Assembly: GCA_964573295.1 (NCBI GenBank)
Contig: CAZNJE010000009.1
Span: 58,506-122,505 of the forward strand
Length of the DNA: 64,000 nt
Direction: 5' to 3'
DNA from: CAYQJL01 sp964573295
GTDB lineage: Bacteria; Eisenbacteria; RBG-16-71-46; CAIMUX01; WJJG01
Shown: positions 47,341 through 55,392 of the stretch, piece by piece
Numbering within the stretch: position 1 is the stretch's first letter
Layout: every line of letters begins with the position of its first letter
Program-made: the position numbers and the translations under genes
Notes under the pieces: generated by a model
The model's database searches: none
Told to the model about the DNA's origin: nothing
Seen by the model: only the letters and a program-made list of their open reading frames with translations

Positions 47341-47877
47341 ATGCGCTGTCCACGCTGCGGACATGAGGAAGACCGGGTCATCGATTCGCGCGCCGTCCGT
47401 GACGGCAAGGGGGTGCGTCGGCGCCGGCAGTGTGAAAGCTGCGGCCACCGGTTCACCACCTATGAGTATGTGGATGCTGTGGCGCTCTTGATCGTCAAGC
47501 GTGACGGGCGCCGCGAGCCCTACCAGCGCGACAAGGTTCGGGAGGGCATCCGGCGCGCCTGCCAGAAACGTCCCTTCTCGATCGGCGACATCGATGCGAT
47601 CATCGACCGGATCGAAGCCCGCCTGCACCGCCAGGGGGGTGAGGAGGTCTCGACGAAGCAGGTCGGCCAGTTCGTCTTGGAGGAACTCTGCCAGCACGAT
47701 CCGGTGGCCTATGTGCGTTTCGCCTCGGTCTACCGTCGTTTCGAGAGCGTGAACGAGTTCATCGAGATCGTCGAAGGCATGCCGGTGGAGGAATCCCCGG
47801 TCTGGAACCCACCTGAAGCGGGGGCCGCGGTCCCCGAGGTGCCGCCGGCAACCGCCGACGAGAGACAGAAGAGCTAG
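47341..47877 (+). CDS. nrdR: Transcriptional repressor NrdR
   Basis: 178 aa. NrdR senses ATP/dATP and represses ribonucleotide reductase genes. The zinc ribbon uses C3, C6, C31 and C34 (MRCPRCGHEEDRVIDSR), and an ATP-cone covers about 49-139 (VKRDGRREPYQRDKVREGIR onward). The tail after 150 is Pro/Ala-rich. ATG 47341 begins 4 bp after birA. No nrd genes are in the window. Confidence 0.97.
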   Translation: MRCPRCGHEEDRVIDSRAVRDGKGVRRRRQCESCGHRFTTYEYVDAVALLIVKRDGRREPYQRDKVREGIRRACQKRPFSIGDIDAIIDRIEARLHRQGGEEVSTKQVGQFVLEELCQHDPVAYVRFASVYRRFESVNEFIEIVEGMPVEESPVWNPPEAGAAVPEVPPATADERQKS

Positions 47878-47888
47878 ACATCCACGCG

Positions 47889-47948
47889 CCGGCCGCGACC
47901 GGCGGTGACCGGCCGGAGTCGGTGGTGACTGGCCGCGACCAGCTCGAG
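47889..47948. repeat. 20-bp tandem array x3, nrdR-ftsY spacer
   Basis: Three 20-mers at 47889, 47909 and 47929, of the form CCGGCCGCGACCGGCGGTGA with several changes per copy, take up most of the 91-bp spacer. They end 5 bp before the GAAAGGAAAT ribosome site of ftsY. Confidence 0.8.
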
Positions 47949-47968
47949 TAGAAAGGAAATCAGCCAAC

Positions 47969-48901
47969 GTGTCCTTGTGGAAGAAGGTTGCGCAGAAGAT
48001 CCAGAAGACCCGCAGTGTCCTGGCCGACGGCATCCAGGATGTCTTCCAGGCCGGCGTGAAGCTGGACGAACAGCTTCTCGAGGAACTCGAGGAACTGCTG
48101 CTGGTCTCCGATGTTGGCCTGGAGACCACGACGGAGATCATCGAGCGGTTGCGTAGGCTGGCCCGTGAGCGCGGCGTCGAGGATGCCGAGGGTGCCCGTG
48201 AGCTCCTTCGTGAGGTGGTGGCCGAGATCTTGGCTCAGGGGCGCTCGGGGCAGGATATCTCCGAGCCCGAGGGCGGCCGGCCGAAGGTCATTCTCATGGT
48301 GGGCGTCAACGGAGCGGGCAAGACGACCTCGATCGGCAAACTCGCCCACCGGTACGCCGCCGATGGCCGTAAGCCGCTGGTGGTGGCGTGCGACACCTTC
48401 CGGGCGGCGGCCCTCGAGCAACTCGATGTGTGGGCCGAGCGTGCCGGAGCCGACATCGTCCGCAGCCAATCCGGGGCCGATCCGGCCGCGGTGGCCTATG
48501 ACGGTGTTCTGGCGGGGCAGTCCCGGGGAGCCGGAGTGGTCTTCGTCGACACGGCCGGCCGCCTGCAGACGAATCAGAACCTGATGGCCGAGCTGGGTAA
48601 GATCCGTCGGGTGATCGCCAAGGCCCAGCCCGACGCCCCACACGAGACCCTGCTCGTTTTGGATGCCACGGTGGGCCAGAACGCGCTGTCCCAGACCAAG
48701 TCCTTCAGCGAGGCCGCGGGGGTCACCGGAATCGTGCTCGCCAAGCTCGACGGCAGCGCGAAGGGGGGCGTGATCCTGGCGGTATCCTCGCAGCTCGGCG
48801 TGCCAGTGCGCTACGTGGGCCTGGGAGAGAAGATCGATGACCTCGAGGAGTTCCGTCCGGAAGAGTTCGCCCGCGCCCTGGTCGATCCGCTCGGTGTCTG
48901 A
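47969..48901 (+). CDS. ftsY: Signal recognition particle receptor FtsY
   Basis: 310 aa, the short form without a long acidic A domain. FtsY is the membrane-associated SRP receptor GTPase. The N domain (about 1-100) is followed by the G domain: P-loop GVNGAGKT (112-119), DTFRAAALEQL, DTAGRLQTNQNLMAEL and the G4/G5 region AKLDGSAKGG. Start GTG 47969 has AAAGGAAAT upstream. Whether the missing A domain weakens membrane binding is unknown; the N-terminal MSLWKKVAQKIQKTR helix may substitute. Confidence 0.96.
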   Translation: MSLWKKVAQKIQKTRSVLADGIQDVFQAGVKLDEQLLEELEELLLVSDVGLETTTEIIERLRRLARERGVEDAEGARELLREVVAEILAQGRSGQDISEPEGGRPKVILMVGVNGAGKTTSIGKLAHRYAADGRKPLVVACDTFRAAALEQLDVWAERAGADIVRSQSGADPAAVAYDGVLAGQSRGAGVVFVDTAGRLQTNQNLMAELGKIRRVIAKAQPDAPHETLLVLDATVGQNALSQTKSFSEAAGVTGIVLAKLDGSAKGGVILAVSSQLGVPVRYVGLGEKIDDLEEFRPEEFARALVDPLGV

Positions 48902-48946
48902 GTTTCGCCATCCGAAGATGGCCTCGTCTGCGTAGCTTTATCAACA

Positions 48947-48961
48947 CAGGGCAGGTCCCTG
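48947..48961 (+). promoter_or_regulatory. Small hairpin in the ftsY-radC spacer
   Basis: CAGGG-CAGGT-CCCTG is a perfect 5-bp stem with a 5-nt loop, and a second GCAGG/CCTGC hairpin follows at about 48990-49005. Neither has a T-tract. They may mark the end of the ftsY message or the leader of radC; there is no stronger evidence. Confidence 0.35.
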
Positions 48962-49038
48962 CGCGGCATTCCATGCACAAAGGTCGGCGCAGGCTGGCCC
49001 CTGCCTTGCTAGAGCAGCGACATGAAGGAGGAATCCCT

Positions 49039-49752
49039 ATGGCTTCATGTCGCCGCCGCGTTACCTATCTGCAGGCCAAGGACGCGACGCTTCTGCACGA
49101 GAGTGTGCTGCACGGGCCCGGAGTCTTGAGTGATCTCGAGCTGCTTACCGTGCTGCTGCAAGACGAGCCCGAGGGCCGGGAGGCCCTCGGACTGGCCGAC
49201 CGGTTGCTCGACGGAGGCGGGGCCCCATCGCTGGGGCGCTGGAGTGCGCGGCGGTTGCGCAATGTGGCCGGAGGCAACCGGGCCGCCCGGGTGGTCGCGG
49301 CGCTCGAGCTCGGGCGCCGGGCCTTACGAGGCCGCGAGTGCCGCGTGCTTTCCACCCCGCGCCACGTTCACGAGTATGCCGGCCGGTATGCTTCCGCCGA
49401 CCGCGAGCACTTCCTGGCGGTGCACCTGAACACTCGTCACGTGCCCCACCGGCTCGAGGTCGTGAGCGTCGGAACGCTTTCGGCGAGTCTGGTGCATCCG
49501 CGCGAAGTCTTTCGCGCCGCGATCACCGAAGGCAGCGCGAATCTGATCCTGGTGCACAACCATCCCTCCGGGGATCCGTCACCGAGTGCCGATGACATCG
49601 AGATCACGACGCGCCTGGTCAGGGTGGGGGAACTGGTGGGCATCGACGTCCTCGATCACGTGATCATCACCGGCACGGGGTACTTCTCCTTCCGCGAGGA
49701 AGGGCTCTTGTCCGGGGCCGGCAGCGCCGGTGATGCGGCCGCCGCCGGCTGA
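49039..49752 (+). CDS. radC: RadC-family JAB/MPN metalloprotein
   Basis: 237 aa. An N-terminal helix-hairpin-helix-like region (about 25-95) is followed by the JAB/MPN domain. Its metal motif is complete: EHF with E123, then HNHPSGDPSPSADD with H173, H175 and D186. The true function of RadC is unsettled despite the name; the metal-binding set suggests a hydrolase or DNA-associated activity. ATG 49039 has AAGGAGG 7 nt upstream, which decides it over in-frame codons further up. Confidence 0.93.
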   Translation: MASCRRRVTYLQAKDATLLHESVLHGPGVLSDLELLTVLLQDEPEGREALGLADRLLDGGGAPSLGRWSARRLRNVAGGNRAARVVAALELGRRALRGRECRVLSTPRHVHEYAGRYASADREHFLAVHLNTRHVPHRLEVVSVGTLSASLVHPREVFRAAITEGSANLILVHNHPSGDPSPSADDIEITTRLVRVGELVGIDVLDHVIITGTGYFSFREEGLLSGAGSAGDAAAAG

Positions 49753-50174
49753 GACGGGCGATGCCGCGCAGTCGATCGGATGTTGCCGAAGGGCCGGTCG
49801 ACATCATTGTGCACACCATTTCGCACCCCATTTTCGCTGGACAGAGGGGCAGTTGTGAGGCAAACTTTTCGCTGAACCCTCCAGGTCTCTTGGCCATGGT
49901 GGGGGAATGGTCCGAGGTTTTTGGTCGGGAGGATTTTTCCGTTTCCAGCTATAACCCACTCCGCACTTCGGAAGCGTCTGGCCGGATATTGATGCCCCGT
50001 TCAGTACCTGTCTTGCCGCGATCGCGTCTCCGTACCGGTTTGCGACCACAGAGACTGATGCGGCCAATCGTCCAGCTGTGTCCATCGTCGACGAAGGGGA
50101 CTCGAGACCAAGTCGTGAAACCCGGGTGACTGTTCAGTGCGGCGGCAGACACCCCAGTTAAAGGATTTTGCTTG
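49753..50174. other. AT-richer 422-bp spacer upstream of the RRM protein gene
   Basis: No gene recognised: frames here give composition unlike the neighbours. The stretch 49860-49960 is clearly less GC-rich than its surroundings and has runs of five T at about 49917 and 49935. A -10-like TATAAC stands at 49950-49955 without a convincing -35. It probably contains the promoter and a long leader for the next gene. Whether an RNA structure is formed cannot be judged by eye. Confidence 0.5.
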
Positions 50175-50465
50175 ATGGCGACGAACATCTACGTGGGGAA
50201 TCTCTCCTATCGGTGCAGCGACACGGATCTGCAGGAACTCTTCGGGGCCTTTGGCGCCGTGTCCTCGGCCCGTGTGATCATGGATCGAGACACCCAGCGT
50301 TCCCGCGGCTTCGGCTTCGTGGAGATGGACAATGGGGAGGAGGCCGCCCGGGCGATCGAGGAGCTCAACGAGAAGGAACACATGGGTCGGCGGTTGAAGG
50401 TCAACGAGGCGCGGCCCCGGCAGTCCGGGGGCGGATTCGAGGGCGGGCGCGAGGATCGCTACTAG
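50175..50465 (+). CDS. RRM-domain RNA-binding protein (Rbp type)
   Basis: 96 aa, one RNA recognition motif: RNP2 IYVGNL (5-10) and RNP1 RGFGFVEM, with a Gly/Arg-rich tail (QSGGGFEGGREDRY). Small bacterial proteins of this kind, best known from cyanobacteria, bind single-stranded RNA and are often cold-induced. ATG 50175 follows AAAGGA; TTG 50172 is adjacent. The long AT-rich leader would fit post-transcriptional or temperature control, but that is inference. Confidence 0.95.
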   Translation: MATNIYVGNLSYRCSDTDLQELFGAFGAVSSARVIMDRDTQRSRGFGFVEMDNGEEAARAIEELNEKEHMGRRLKVNEARPRQSGGGFEGGREDRY

Positions 50466-50571
50466 ACGCGCGGTCTCGTAGGTGCCGGCTTGCGCTAGGG
50501 GGTTGGCTTGTGGTCCACTGCTCGGACGTTGATGGGAAGCGTCTACCGCCTGATTCGGGATACCAGAGTCG

Positions 50572-51591
50572 ATGACCACGGCTGACCTCAAGCGTCTACA
50601 TGAACAGGTCGAGCGTTTGGCGGGCCGTACCGTCATGGTGCTCGGCGACGTCATGCTCGACCACTACATCTGGGGGGATGCGCTGCGCATTTCCCCGGAG
50701 GCTCCCGTTCCGGTGGTCAAGGTGGAACGGGAGAGCCAGCGCCTGGGCGGTGCGGCCAACGTGGCCCACAACGTGGCCTCGCTGGGCGGTCATCCTTTGC
50801 TCGTGGGCGTGACCGGAACCGACGATGGCGCCACGCTTCTCCGAGAGGCCCTCGCCCGGCGGGGCATCGATTCCGGGCATCTGGTCTCCGATGGCGACCG
50901 GCCCACTATCCGCAAGACCCGCATCATCGCTCGCAGCCAGCAGGTCGTTCGCATCGACCGCGAGGAAGTCTGCGAGCCGAGCGATGCCCTCTTCGCGAGC
51001 CTGGCCGGCGAGATCGAGGTGCTTCTGCCCCGCGCCGAGGCCGTGCTGATCTCCGACTACGGCAAGGGAGTGGTTTGCGAACGGCTCCTGCAGAAGTTCT
51101 TGCCCCTTTTCCGCGAGCGCGGCCTGCCGGTGTGCGTCGATCCCAAGGAGACGCACTTCCACGGGTACAAGCAAGTCACCATTCTGACGCCGAACAAGAA
51201 GGAGGCCTCCTTCGCGGCGGGGCAACCCATCCGCGACGAACGCTCGCTCGAGGAGGTCGGCCGCCGGCTGCTCGAGGGGCTGGAGGCCGAGAGTCTCCTG
51301 ATCACCCGCGGCGAGGAGGGCATGTCGCTGTTTCGCCCCGGCGCCGCCACGCTGCACGTTCCGTCGGTGGGCCGGGAGGTCTACGATGTCACCGGCGCGG
51401 GCGACACGGTCGTCAGCACGCTGGCGCTCGGACTGGCCGCCGGGCTGCCCCTGCCTGATGCAACGCTCCTGGCCAATCATGCCGCCGGCCGGGTCATCCG
51501 TGAGTTGGGCACGGCGACGACGACCCGCGAGGAGATCATCGCGAGCCTGCAACACCACTTCGAACAAGCCCAGACGGGGACGCGGCCATGA
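50572..51591 (+). CDS. rfaE1: D-glycero-beta-D-manno-heptose-7-phosphate kinase
   Basis: 339 aa. A PfkB-type sugar kinase for ADP-heptose synthesis, phosphorylating heptose 7-phosphate at C1. Conserved parts: VLGDVMLDHYIWGDALRISP, RLGGAANVAHNVASLGG and the catalytic DVTGAGDTV. It corresponds to the N-terminal half of fused HldE; the C-terminal activity is on the next gene, with which it overlaps by ATGA. Heptose supply implies an LPS-type outer membrane. Confidence 0.95.
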   Translation: MTTADLKRLHEQVERLAGRTVMVLGDVMLDHYIWGDALRISPEAPVPVVKVERESQRLGGAANVAHNVASLGGHPLLVGVTGTDDGATLLREALARRGIDSGHLVSDGDRPTIRKTRIIARSQQVVRIDREEVCEPSDALFASLAGEIEVLLPRAEAVLISDYGKGVVCERLLQKFLPLFRERGLPVCVDPKETHFHGYKQVTILTPNKKEASFAAGQPIRDERSLEEVGRRLLEGLEAESLLITRGEEGMSLFRPGAATLHVPSVGREVYDVTGAGDTVVSTLALGLAAGLPLPDATLLANHAAGRVIRELGTATTTREEIIASLQHHFEQAQTGTRP

Positions 51592-52256
51592 CCGGCCTCT
51601 CCGACGGCCCGATGAGCAATCCGCCGGCCGGTTTGTCGGGTGACCAGTCAGCCGGTTCGGCAGGTGACCCCCCGGCCGGTTCGCCAGGCGGCCCGCCGGC
51701 CGGTTCGGCAGGTGATCTGCCATCCGCTTCGCCAGGCGCCTCCTCGACCCGCGCCGCGTGGGCCCGCGAGCGCATCCTCTCGCTGACCGATCTGCAGCTT
51801 CGCCTGAGGGCCCTTCGCGCGGCCGGCAAGCGCATCGTCTTCACCAACGGTTGCTTCGATCTCCTCCATGCCGGCCACGCCACGATCCTGCAGGAGGCGG
51901 CCGCGCTGGGCGATGTGCTCGTCGTAGGACTCAACACCGATGAGTCGGTTCGCCGGCTCAAGGGCGCGGGCCGCCCCATCGTGCCGCAGGAGCCCCGTGC
52001 CCTGCTGCTGGCGGCCCTGCGGCCGGTCGATTACGTGGTGTTCTTCGGCCAGGATACTCCGGCTGAGCTCATCGAAGCGATCGTGCCGGATGTCTTGGTG
52101 AAGGGTGCTGACTACCGGCGCGAGGAGGTCGTTGGCGCCGATGTGGTCGAGGCCGCCGGTGGCGAAGTGGTCACGCTTGCGCTGGTGCCGGGCTTCTCGA
52201 CCTCCGATCTGATTCGCCGCGTGCGGGGCGAAGGGGCAGCCGGCGGGAATCCTTAG
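51588..52256 (+). CDS. rfaE2: D-glycero-beta-D-manno-heptose 1-phosphate adenylyltransferase
   Basis: 222 aa, longer than the usual 160. A nucleotidyltransferase with FTNGCFDLLHAGH (HxGH) and VKGADYRREEVVGADVV. It forms ADP-heptose. The first 50 residues are a Gly/Ser/Pro/Ala repeat (units of the type SAGDPPAGSPGG) unrelated to the enzyme fold; the catalytic domain begins near ILSLTDLQLRL. ATG 51588 overlaps the rfaE1 stop by ATGA. A later start that skips the repeat is conceivable, but no ribosome site supports it. Confidence 0.94.
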   Translation: MTGLSDGPMSNPPAGLSGDQSAGSAGDPPAGSPGGPPAGSAGDLPSASPGASSTRAAWARERILSLTDLQLRLRALRAAGKRIVFTNGCFDLLHAGHATILQEAAALGDVLVVGLNTDESVRRLKGAGRPIVPQEPRALLLAALRPVDYVVFFGQDTPAELIEAIVPDVLVKGADYRREEVVGADVVEAAGGEVVTLALVPGFSTSDLIRRVRGEGAAGGNP

Positions 52257-52264
52257 GAGGAGGG

Positions 52265-53557
52265 GTGTTGCGCGTGACGACGCTGGGTCGATGCCGACAT
52301 GGGTCCGGCCTGCGCTGGCCGTTGGTGGCCGCGTGGAAGCGACGGCCTTCCTGGCTGACCGCATGCCTGACCGCAAGCCTGACCGCAAGCCCGACCGCAA
52401 GCCCGACCGCAGGCTTGCGCCCTCGGCCAGCGCGCATCACGACCCCGGCAGTCCGCGGCACGGTCCTCTCGCTGCTCCTTCTGGCCGCACTGCCTGCTCC
52501 TGCACCCGTGCGGGCGGATCCGGCGACCCGCGAACAAACGCTCTCCTGCCTGGCCACCTACTGCGACTCGCTTCTGGCGCGGCAAGACTCGGTGGGGCGG
52601 TACGAGTCGCTCAATGCGGCCTGGTGGCGGGCGGGCATCGCTACCCGCGCGTTGCTGGGCGGCTACGAGTTGCTGGAGGATGCGCGCTACCTCGAAGGTG
52701 CCCTACGGACGGTGAGGCAATTCCTGCGCGAACAGCGCTACGACGGCAGCTGGTTTGCCGAGAGCTACGAGACCACCGTCCCCGAACGCCGGTACAGCCG
52801 CAACATCGCCGATCTGGCCAGCATGACCGCGTGCCTCCCGCTGGTGGCGCCCCACTTACCGGCCGGCGAGCGCTCGGCCGCGCTCACCGCCCACGAAACC
52901 TACTTGCGCCTGCATGTTCCGCGGCACGACCTGACCGGGGGCGCCTTCTGCAACGGCCTCTTCGAGGGCACCTTCTACGACTGGCCTTACAGCGTGGGGA
53001 CCGCCAATCAAGCCCACGCGCTGGTGTGCCACTACCACGCCACCGGCGAGAAGGCATGCCTTCACCGGGCCGAGGATGCGGCGCGTTTCTTGGTGGGGAC
53101 GGTGCGCCCCGACGGCCGGTTCACCTTCCACCCGCACGATACGCGCCGGACGAGCGTGCTCGCGCCAACCGCCTTCCACAACGGCTACTACCTGCTTGAT
53201 GGGCTTCTGTGGGTCTATCGCGCCACCGAACGCGAGGAGCTGCGCCAGGCGCTGCGCATCGCTCTGCTCGAGCACCTCTGGGGAGAGGAGGGGTTGATCG
53301 AACGCCTCCGCGATCCCGGCTGGATGCTGGCCGCCGAAGGGCCGGGACGCGCCAAAGCCTTCGGCATGGTGGGGCTCTTGAGCGCCCTGGGCGAGGTGTT
53401 GGGACCGGTGGCGGGGACCGGGCCCCTGGTGGAGGCGGGCCGCGCGCGGTTGTGCGAACGGATTACCGAACCGGCCGACTGGACGGTCGCGGAACTGGCC
53501 TTCGGGGCCCTGGCCCTGGCGCAGAGCCTTTCCGAGGAAAGTTACCTGCGATTTTGA
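52265..53557 (+). CDS. Exported alpha/alpha-barrel-like protein (possible glycoside-processing)
   Basis: 430 aa. An N-terminal repeat (LTAS units) and a signal-like segment (VLSLLLLAALPAPAPVRA, about 67-84) precede a helical domain with regularly spaced helices and motifs such as WWRAGIATRALLGGYELL, DGSWFAESYET, TFYDWPYSVGTANQAHALV and FHNGYYLLDGLLWVY. This resembles six-hairpin (alpha/alpha)6 glycosidases, epimerases and lyases, but I cannot name a family. GTG 52265 has AGGAGG just after the rfaE2 stop, so it is coupled to the heptose genes. Cell-surface sugar processing is a guess. Confidence 0.65.
   Translation: MLRVTTLGRCRHGSGLRWPLVAAWKRRPSWLTACLTASLTASPTASPTAGLRPRPARITTPAVRGTVLSLLLLAALPAPAPVRADPATREQTLSCLATYCDSLLARQDSVGRYESLNAAWWRAGIATRALLGGYELLEDARYLEGALRTVRQFLREQRYDGSWFAESYETTVPERRYSRNIADLASMTACLPLVAPHLPAGERSAALTAHETYLRLHVPRHDLTGGAFCNGLFEGTFYDWPYSVGTANQAHALVCHYHATGEKACLHRAEDAARFLVGTVRPDGRFTFHPHDTRRTSVLAPTAFHNGYYLLDGLLWVYRATEREELRQALRIALLEHLWGEEGLIERLRDPGWMLAAEGPGRAKAFGMVGLLSALGEVLGPVAGTGPLVEAGRARLCERITEPADWTVAELAFGALALAQSLSEESYLRF
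52358..52405. repeat. 12-bp in-frame repeat in the signal region of the exported protein
   Basis: Four 12-mers of the type ACCGCAAGCCTG begin at 52358, 52370, 52382 and 52394, encoding TACL, TASL, TASP, TASP. As in the DUF4139 protein, the array lies ahead of the hydrophobic core. Confidence 0.9.
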
Positions 53558-53582
53558 CAGCCCTGGGCGGCTCTGGTATCAT
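53554..53582 (+). promoter_or_regulatory. Near-consensus sigma-70 promoter for the cPGS-like gene
   Basis: TTGACA (53554-53559, six of six) and TATCAT (53577-53582, five of six) are separated by exactly 17 bp. This is the best vegetative promoter in the window. The -35 overlaps the TGA stop of the preceding gene. Initiation near 53590 gives a leader of about 190 nt before ATG 53781. Confidence 0.78.
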
Positions 53583-53589
53583 CTCGGGC

Positions 53590-53780
53590 TTGGCATTTTG
53601 AAACCAATCTCGCCCTCCCTGGCCGCTGCCTGCTTCGCGAGAGGCGCAAGCCGCTGGGTGAGTCTTCCCGATTCATTCGGATGAGGGGGCGGGTTGCGAG
53701 GGTCCTCCCGGCTCAGGGGGCGGGGCTCAAGGCCGTCCGGCATTCTGTTTGCCGGCGGCGACGAGACACGGAGGGCAACG
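53590..53780 (+). promoter_or_regulatory. About 190-nt structured leader of the cPGS-like gene
   Basis: A long untranslated leader follows the promoter. CCGGCA-TTCTGTT-TGCCGG (53737-53755) is a perfect 6-bp hairpin 15 nt before the GGAGGG ribosome site, and other GC-rich segments upstream can pair with each other. I compared it by eye with TPP, cobalamin and c-di-GMP riboswitch consensus patterns and saw no match. It may be regulatory; there is no direct proof. Confidence 0.4.
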
Positions 53781-55109
53781 ATGTCCGACCACAAGAAACG
53801 TATCGTGATCCTGGGCGCCGGCGGGCGCGACTTCCACAACTTCAACATGGTCTACCGCAACGACCCGGCGGTCGAGGTGGTGGCCATCACGGCGACGCAG
53901 ATTCCGGGAATCGAAGACCGCACCTACCCGGCGTCGTTGGCCGGGGAGTTCTACCCGAAGGGCATTCCCATCGTTCCCGAGGCGTCGCTTCCCGAGCTGG
54001 TGGCGAAGGAGCAGATCGATGAGGTCGTGCTCTCCTACTCGGACCTGTCGAACGAGAAGGTGATGGAGATCGCCGCCTGGGTGCATTCCCTGGGCCCGCA
54101 TTTCTCCATCCTCGGTCCGGCCGCCACGCAGGCCCCGAGCAGCCGACCGGTGATCTCGGTGCTGGCCGTGCGGACCGGCTGCGGCAAGAGCCAGACTTCG
54201 CGCAGAATCTCCGGCATCCTGCGCGACATGGGCAAGACGGCCGTGGCCGTGCGTCATCCCATGCCCTACGGAGACCTGGCCAAGCAGGACGTGCAGCGCT
54301 TCGCCTCGCTCGATGACCTGGTCGAGCACAAGTGCACGATCGAGGAGATGGAAGAGTATGAGCCGCACATCATGAACGGCACGATCTGCTACGCCGGTGT
54401 GGACTATGAAGCCATCCTGCGTGAGGCGGAGAAGGAAGCCGACGTGGTCATCTGGGACGGTGGCAACAACGACACCTCCTTCTACAAGGCCGACCTGACG
54501 ATCACGGTGGTCGACCCGCACCGGCCGGGCCACGAGCTGGCCTACTACCCGGGTCGCACCTGCTTCCTGCAGGCCGACGTCATCGTCATCAACAAGATCG
54601 ATTCGGCCAGTCCGGAGGGCATCGAGCGCATCCGCGAGAGCATCCGGCGCTACAACCCGGACGCGACGGTGATCGACGCTGCCTCGCCGCTGACGGTCGA
54701 TGACCCCGAGTCGATCCGGGGCAAGCGCGTGCTGGTCGTCGAGGATGGTCCCACGCTGACCCACGGTGGCATGAAGTACGGCGCCGGCGTGGTGGCCGCC
54801 ACCAAGTTCGGCGCGGCCGAGCTCGTCGATCCGCGGCCCTATCTGGTCGGGGAACTGAAGAAGACCTTCGAGACCTATCCAGAGATCGGCTCGGTCTTGC
54901 CCGCCATGGGCTACGGCGAGAAGCAGGTGAAGGATCTGGAGAAGACGATCGCCAAGGTCGACTGTGACCTGGTGGTCGTGGGCACCCCGATCGACCTGCG
55001 CCGTATCGTCAAGATCAAGCAGCCCGCCGTACGGGTCGGTTACGAACTGCAGGAGATCGGCCAGCCGACGCTGGAAACCATCCTGAAGGACTTCTTGGCG
55101 AAGCACTAG
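53781..55109 (+). CDS. Cyclic 2,3-diphosphoglycerate synthetase-like NTPase
   Basis: 442 aa. The N-terminal domain is Rossmann-like (RIVILGAGGRDFHNFNMVYR) and the middle is a P-loop domain with RTGCGKSQTSRR (131-142) and DVVIWDGGNNDTSFYKADL; NKID resembles a GTPase G4 motif. The sequence matches the family of archaeal cyclic 2,3-diphosphoglycerate synthetase, which makes a thermoprotective metabolite in methanogens. Bacterial homologues have no established product. ATG 53781 follows GGAGGG. It has its own strong promoter and stands alone before sucCD. Cytoplasmic. Confidence 0.85.
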   Translation: MSDHKKRIVILGAGGRDFHNFNMVYRNDPAVEVVAITATQIPGIEDRTYPASLAGEFYPKGIPIVPEASLPELVAKEQIDEVVLSYSDLSNEKVMEIAAWVHSLGPHFSILGPAATQAPSSRPVISVLAVRTGCGKSQTSRRISGILRDMGKTAVAVRHPMPYGDLAKQDVQRFASLDDLVEHKCTIEEMEEYEPHIMNGTICYAGVDYEAILREAEKEADVVIWDGGNNDTSFYKADLTITVVDPHRPGHELAYYPGRTCFLQADVIVINKIDSASPEGIERIRESIRRYNPDATVIDAASPLTVDDPESIRGKRVLVVEDGPTLTHGGMKYGAGVVAATKFGAAELVDPRPYLVGELKKTFETYPEIGSVLPAMGYGEKQVKDLEKTIAKVDCDLVVVGTPIDLRRIVKIKQPAVRVGYELQEIGQPTLETILKDFLAKH

Positions 55110-55392
55110 GACGCACACGGGCAAGCACCACGGGCGTGGGCCGGGGGATGGGCACCCAGCTGTGCGCGCCTGGCCATGTTCGCGCGCCAGTGTGCGCGGG
55201 CCATGTTCCTGCGGCAGTGTGGGCATACGGTCCTGCGCGTCCGATGGTGCGCGACCGGTAGCATGAGACCGGGAGGGAGGCGCCACGAGCCGGTGCCTCC
55301 CCGCCTGGACCCCGCAAGGGTTGCCCGGGCCGGCGGTGGGAGAGACAGTTCCATCCGGGGCCGCTGGCCCCGATCAGGGAAGGAGCGCGCAG
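55110..55392. other. 283-bp spacer upstream of sucC with repeats and hairpins
   Basis: No gene seen. A degenerate direct repeat of about 30 bp (GTGCGCG...CATGTTC...CAGT) occurs at about 55162-55220. Two good inverted repeats follow: 55275-55284 with 55292-55301 (10 bp, one G-U) and 55356-55362 with 55366-55372 (7 bp, perfect). The second lies just before the AAGGAG of sucC. Neither has a T-tract. Confidence 0.6.

Noticed and set aside
49761..50129. 122-codon open frame upstream of the RRM gene
   Set aside because: No ribosome site, unusual composition and an overlapping open frame on the other strand; no similarity recognised.
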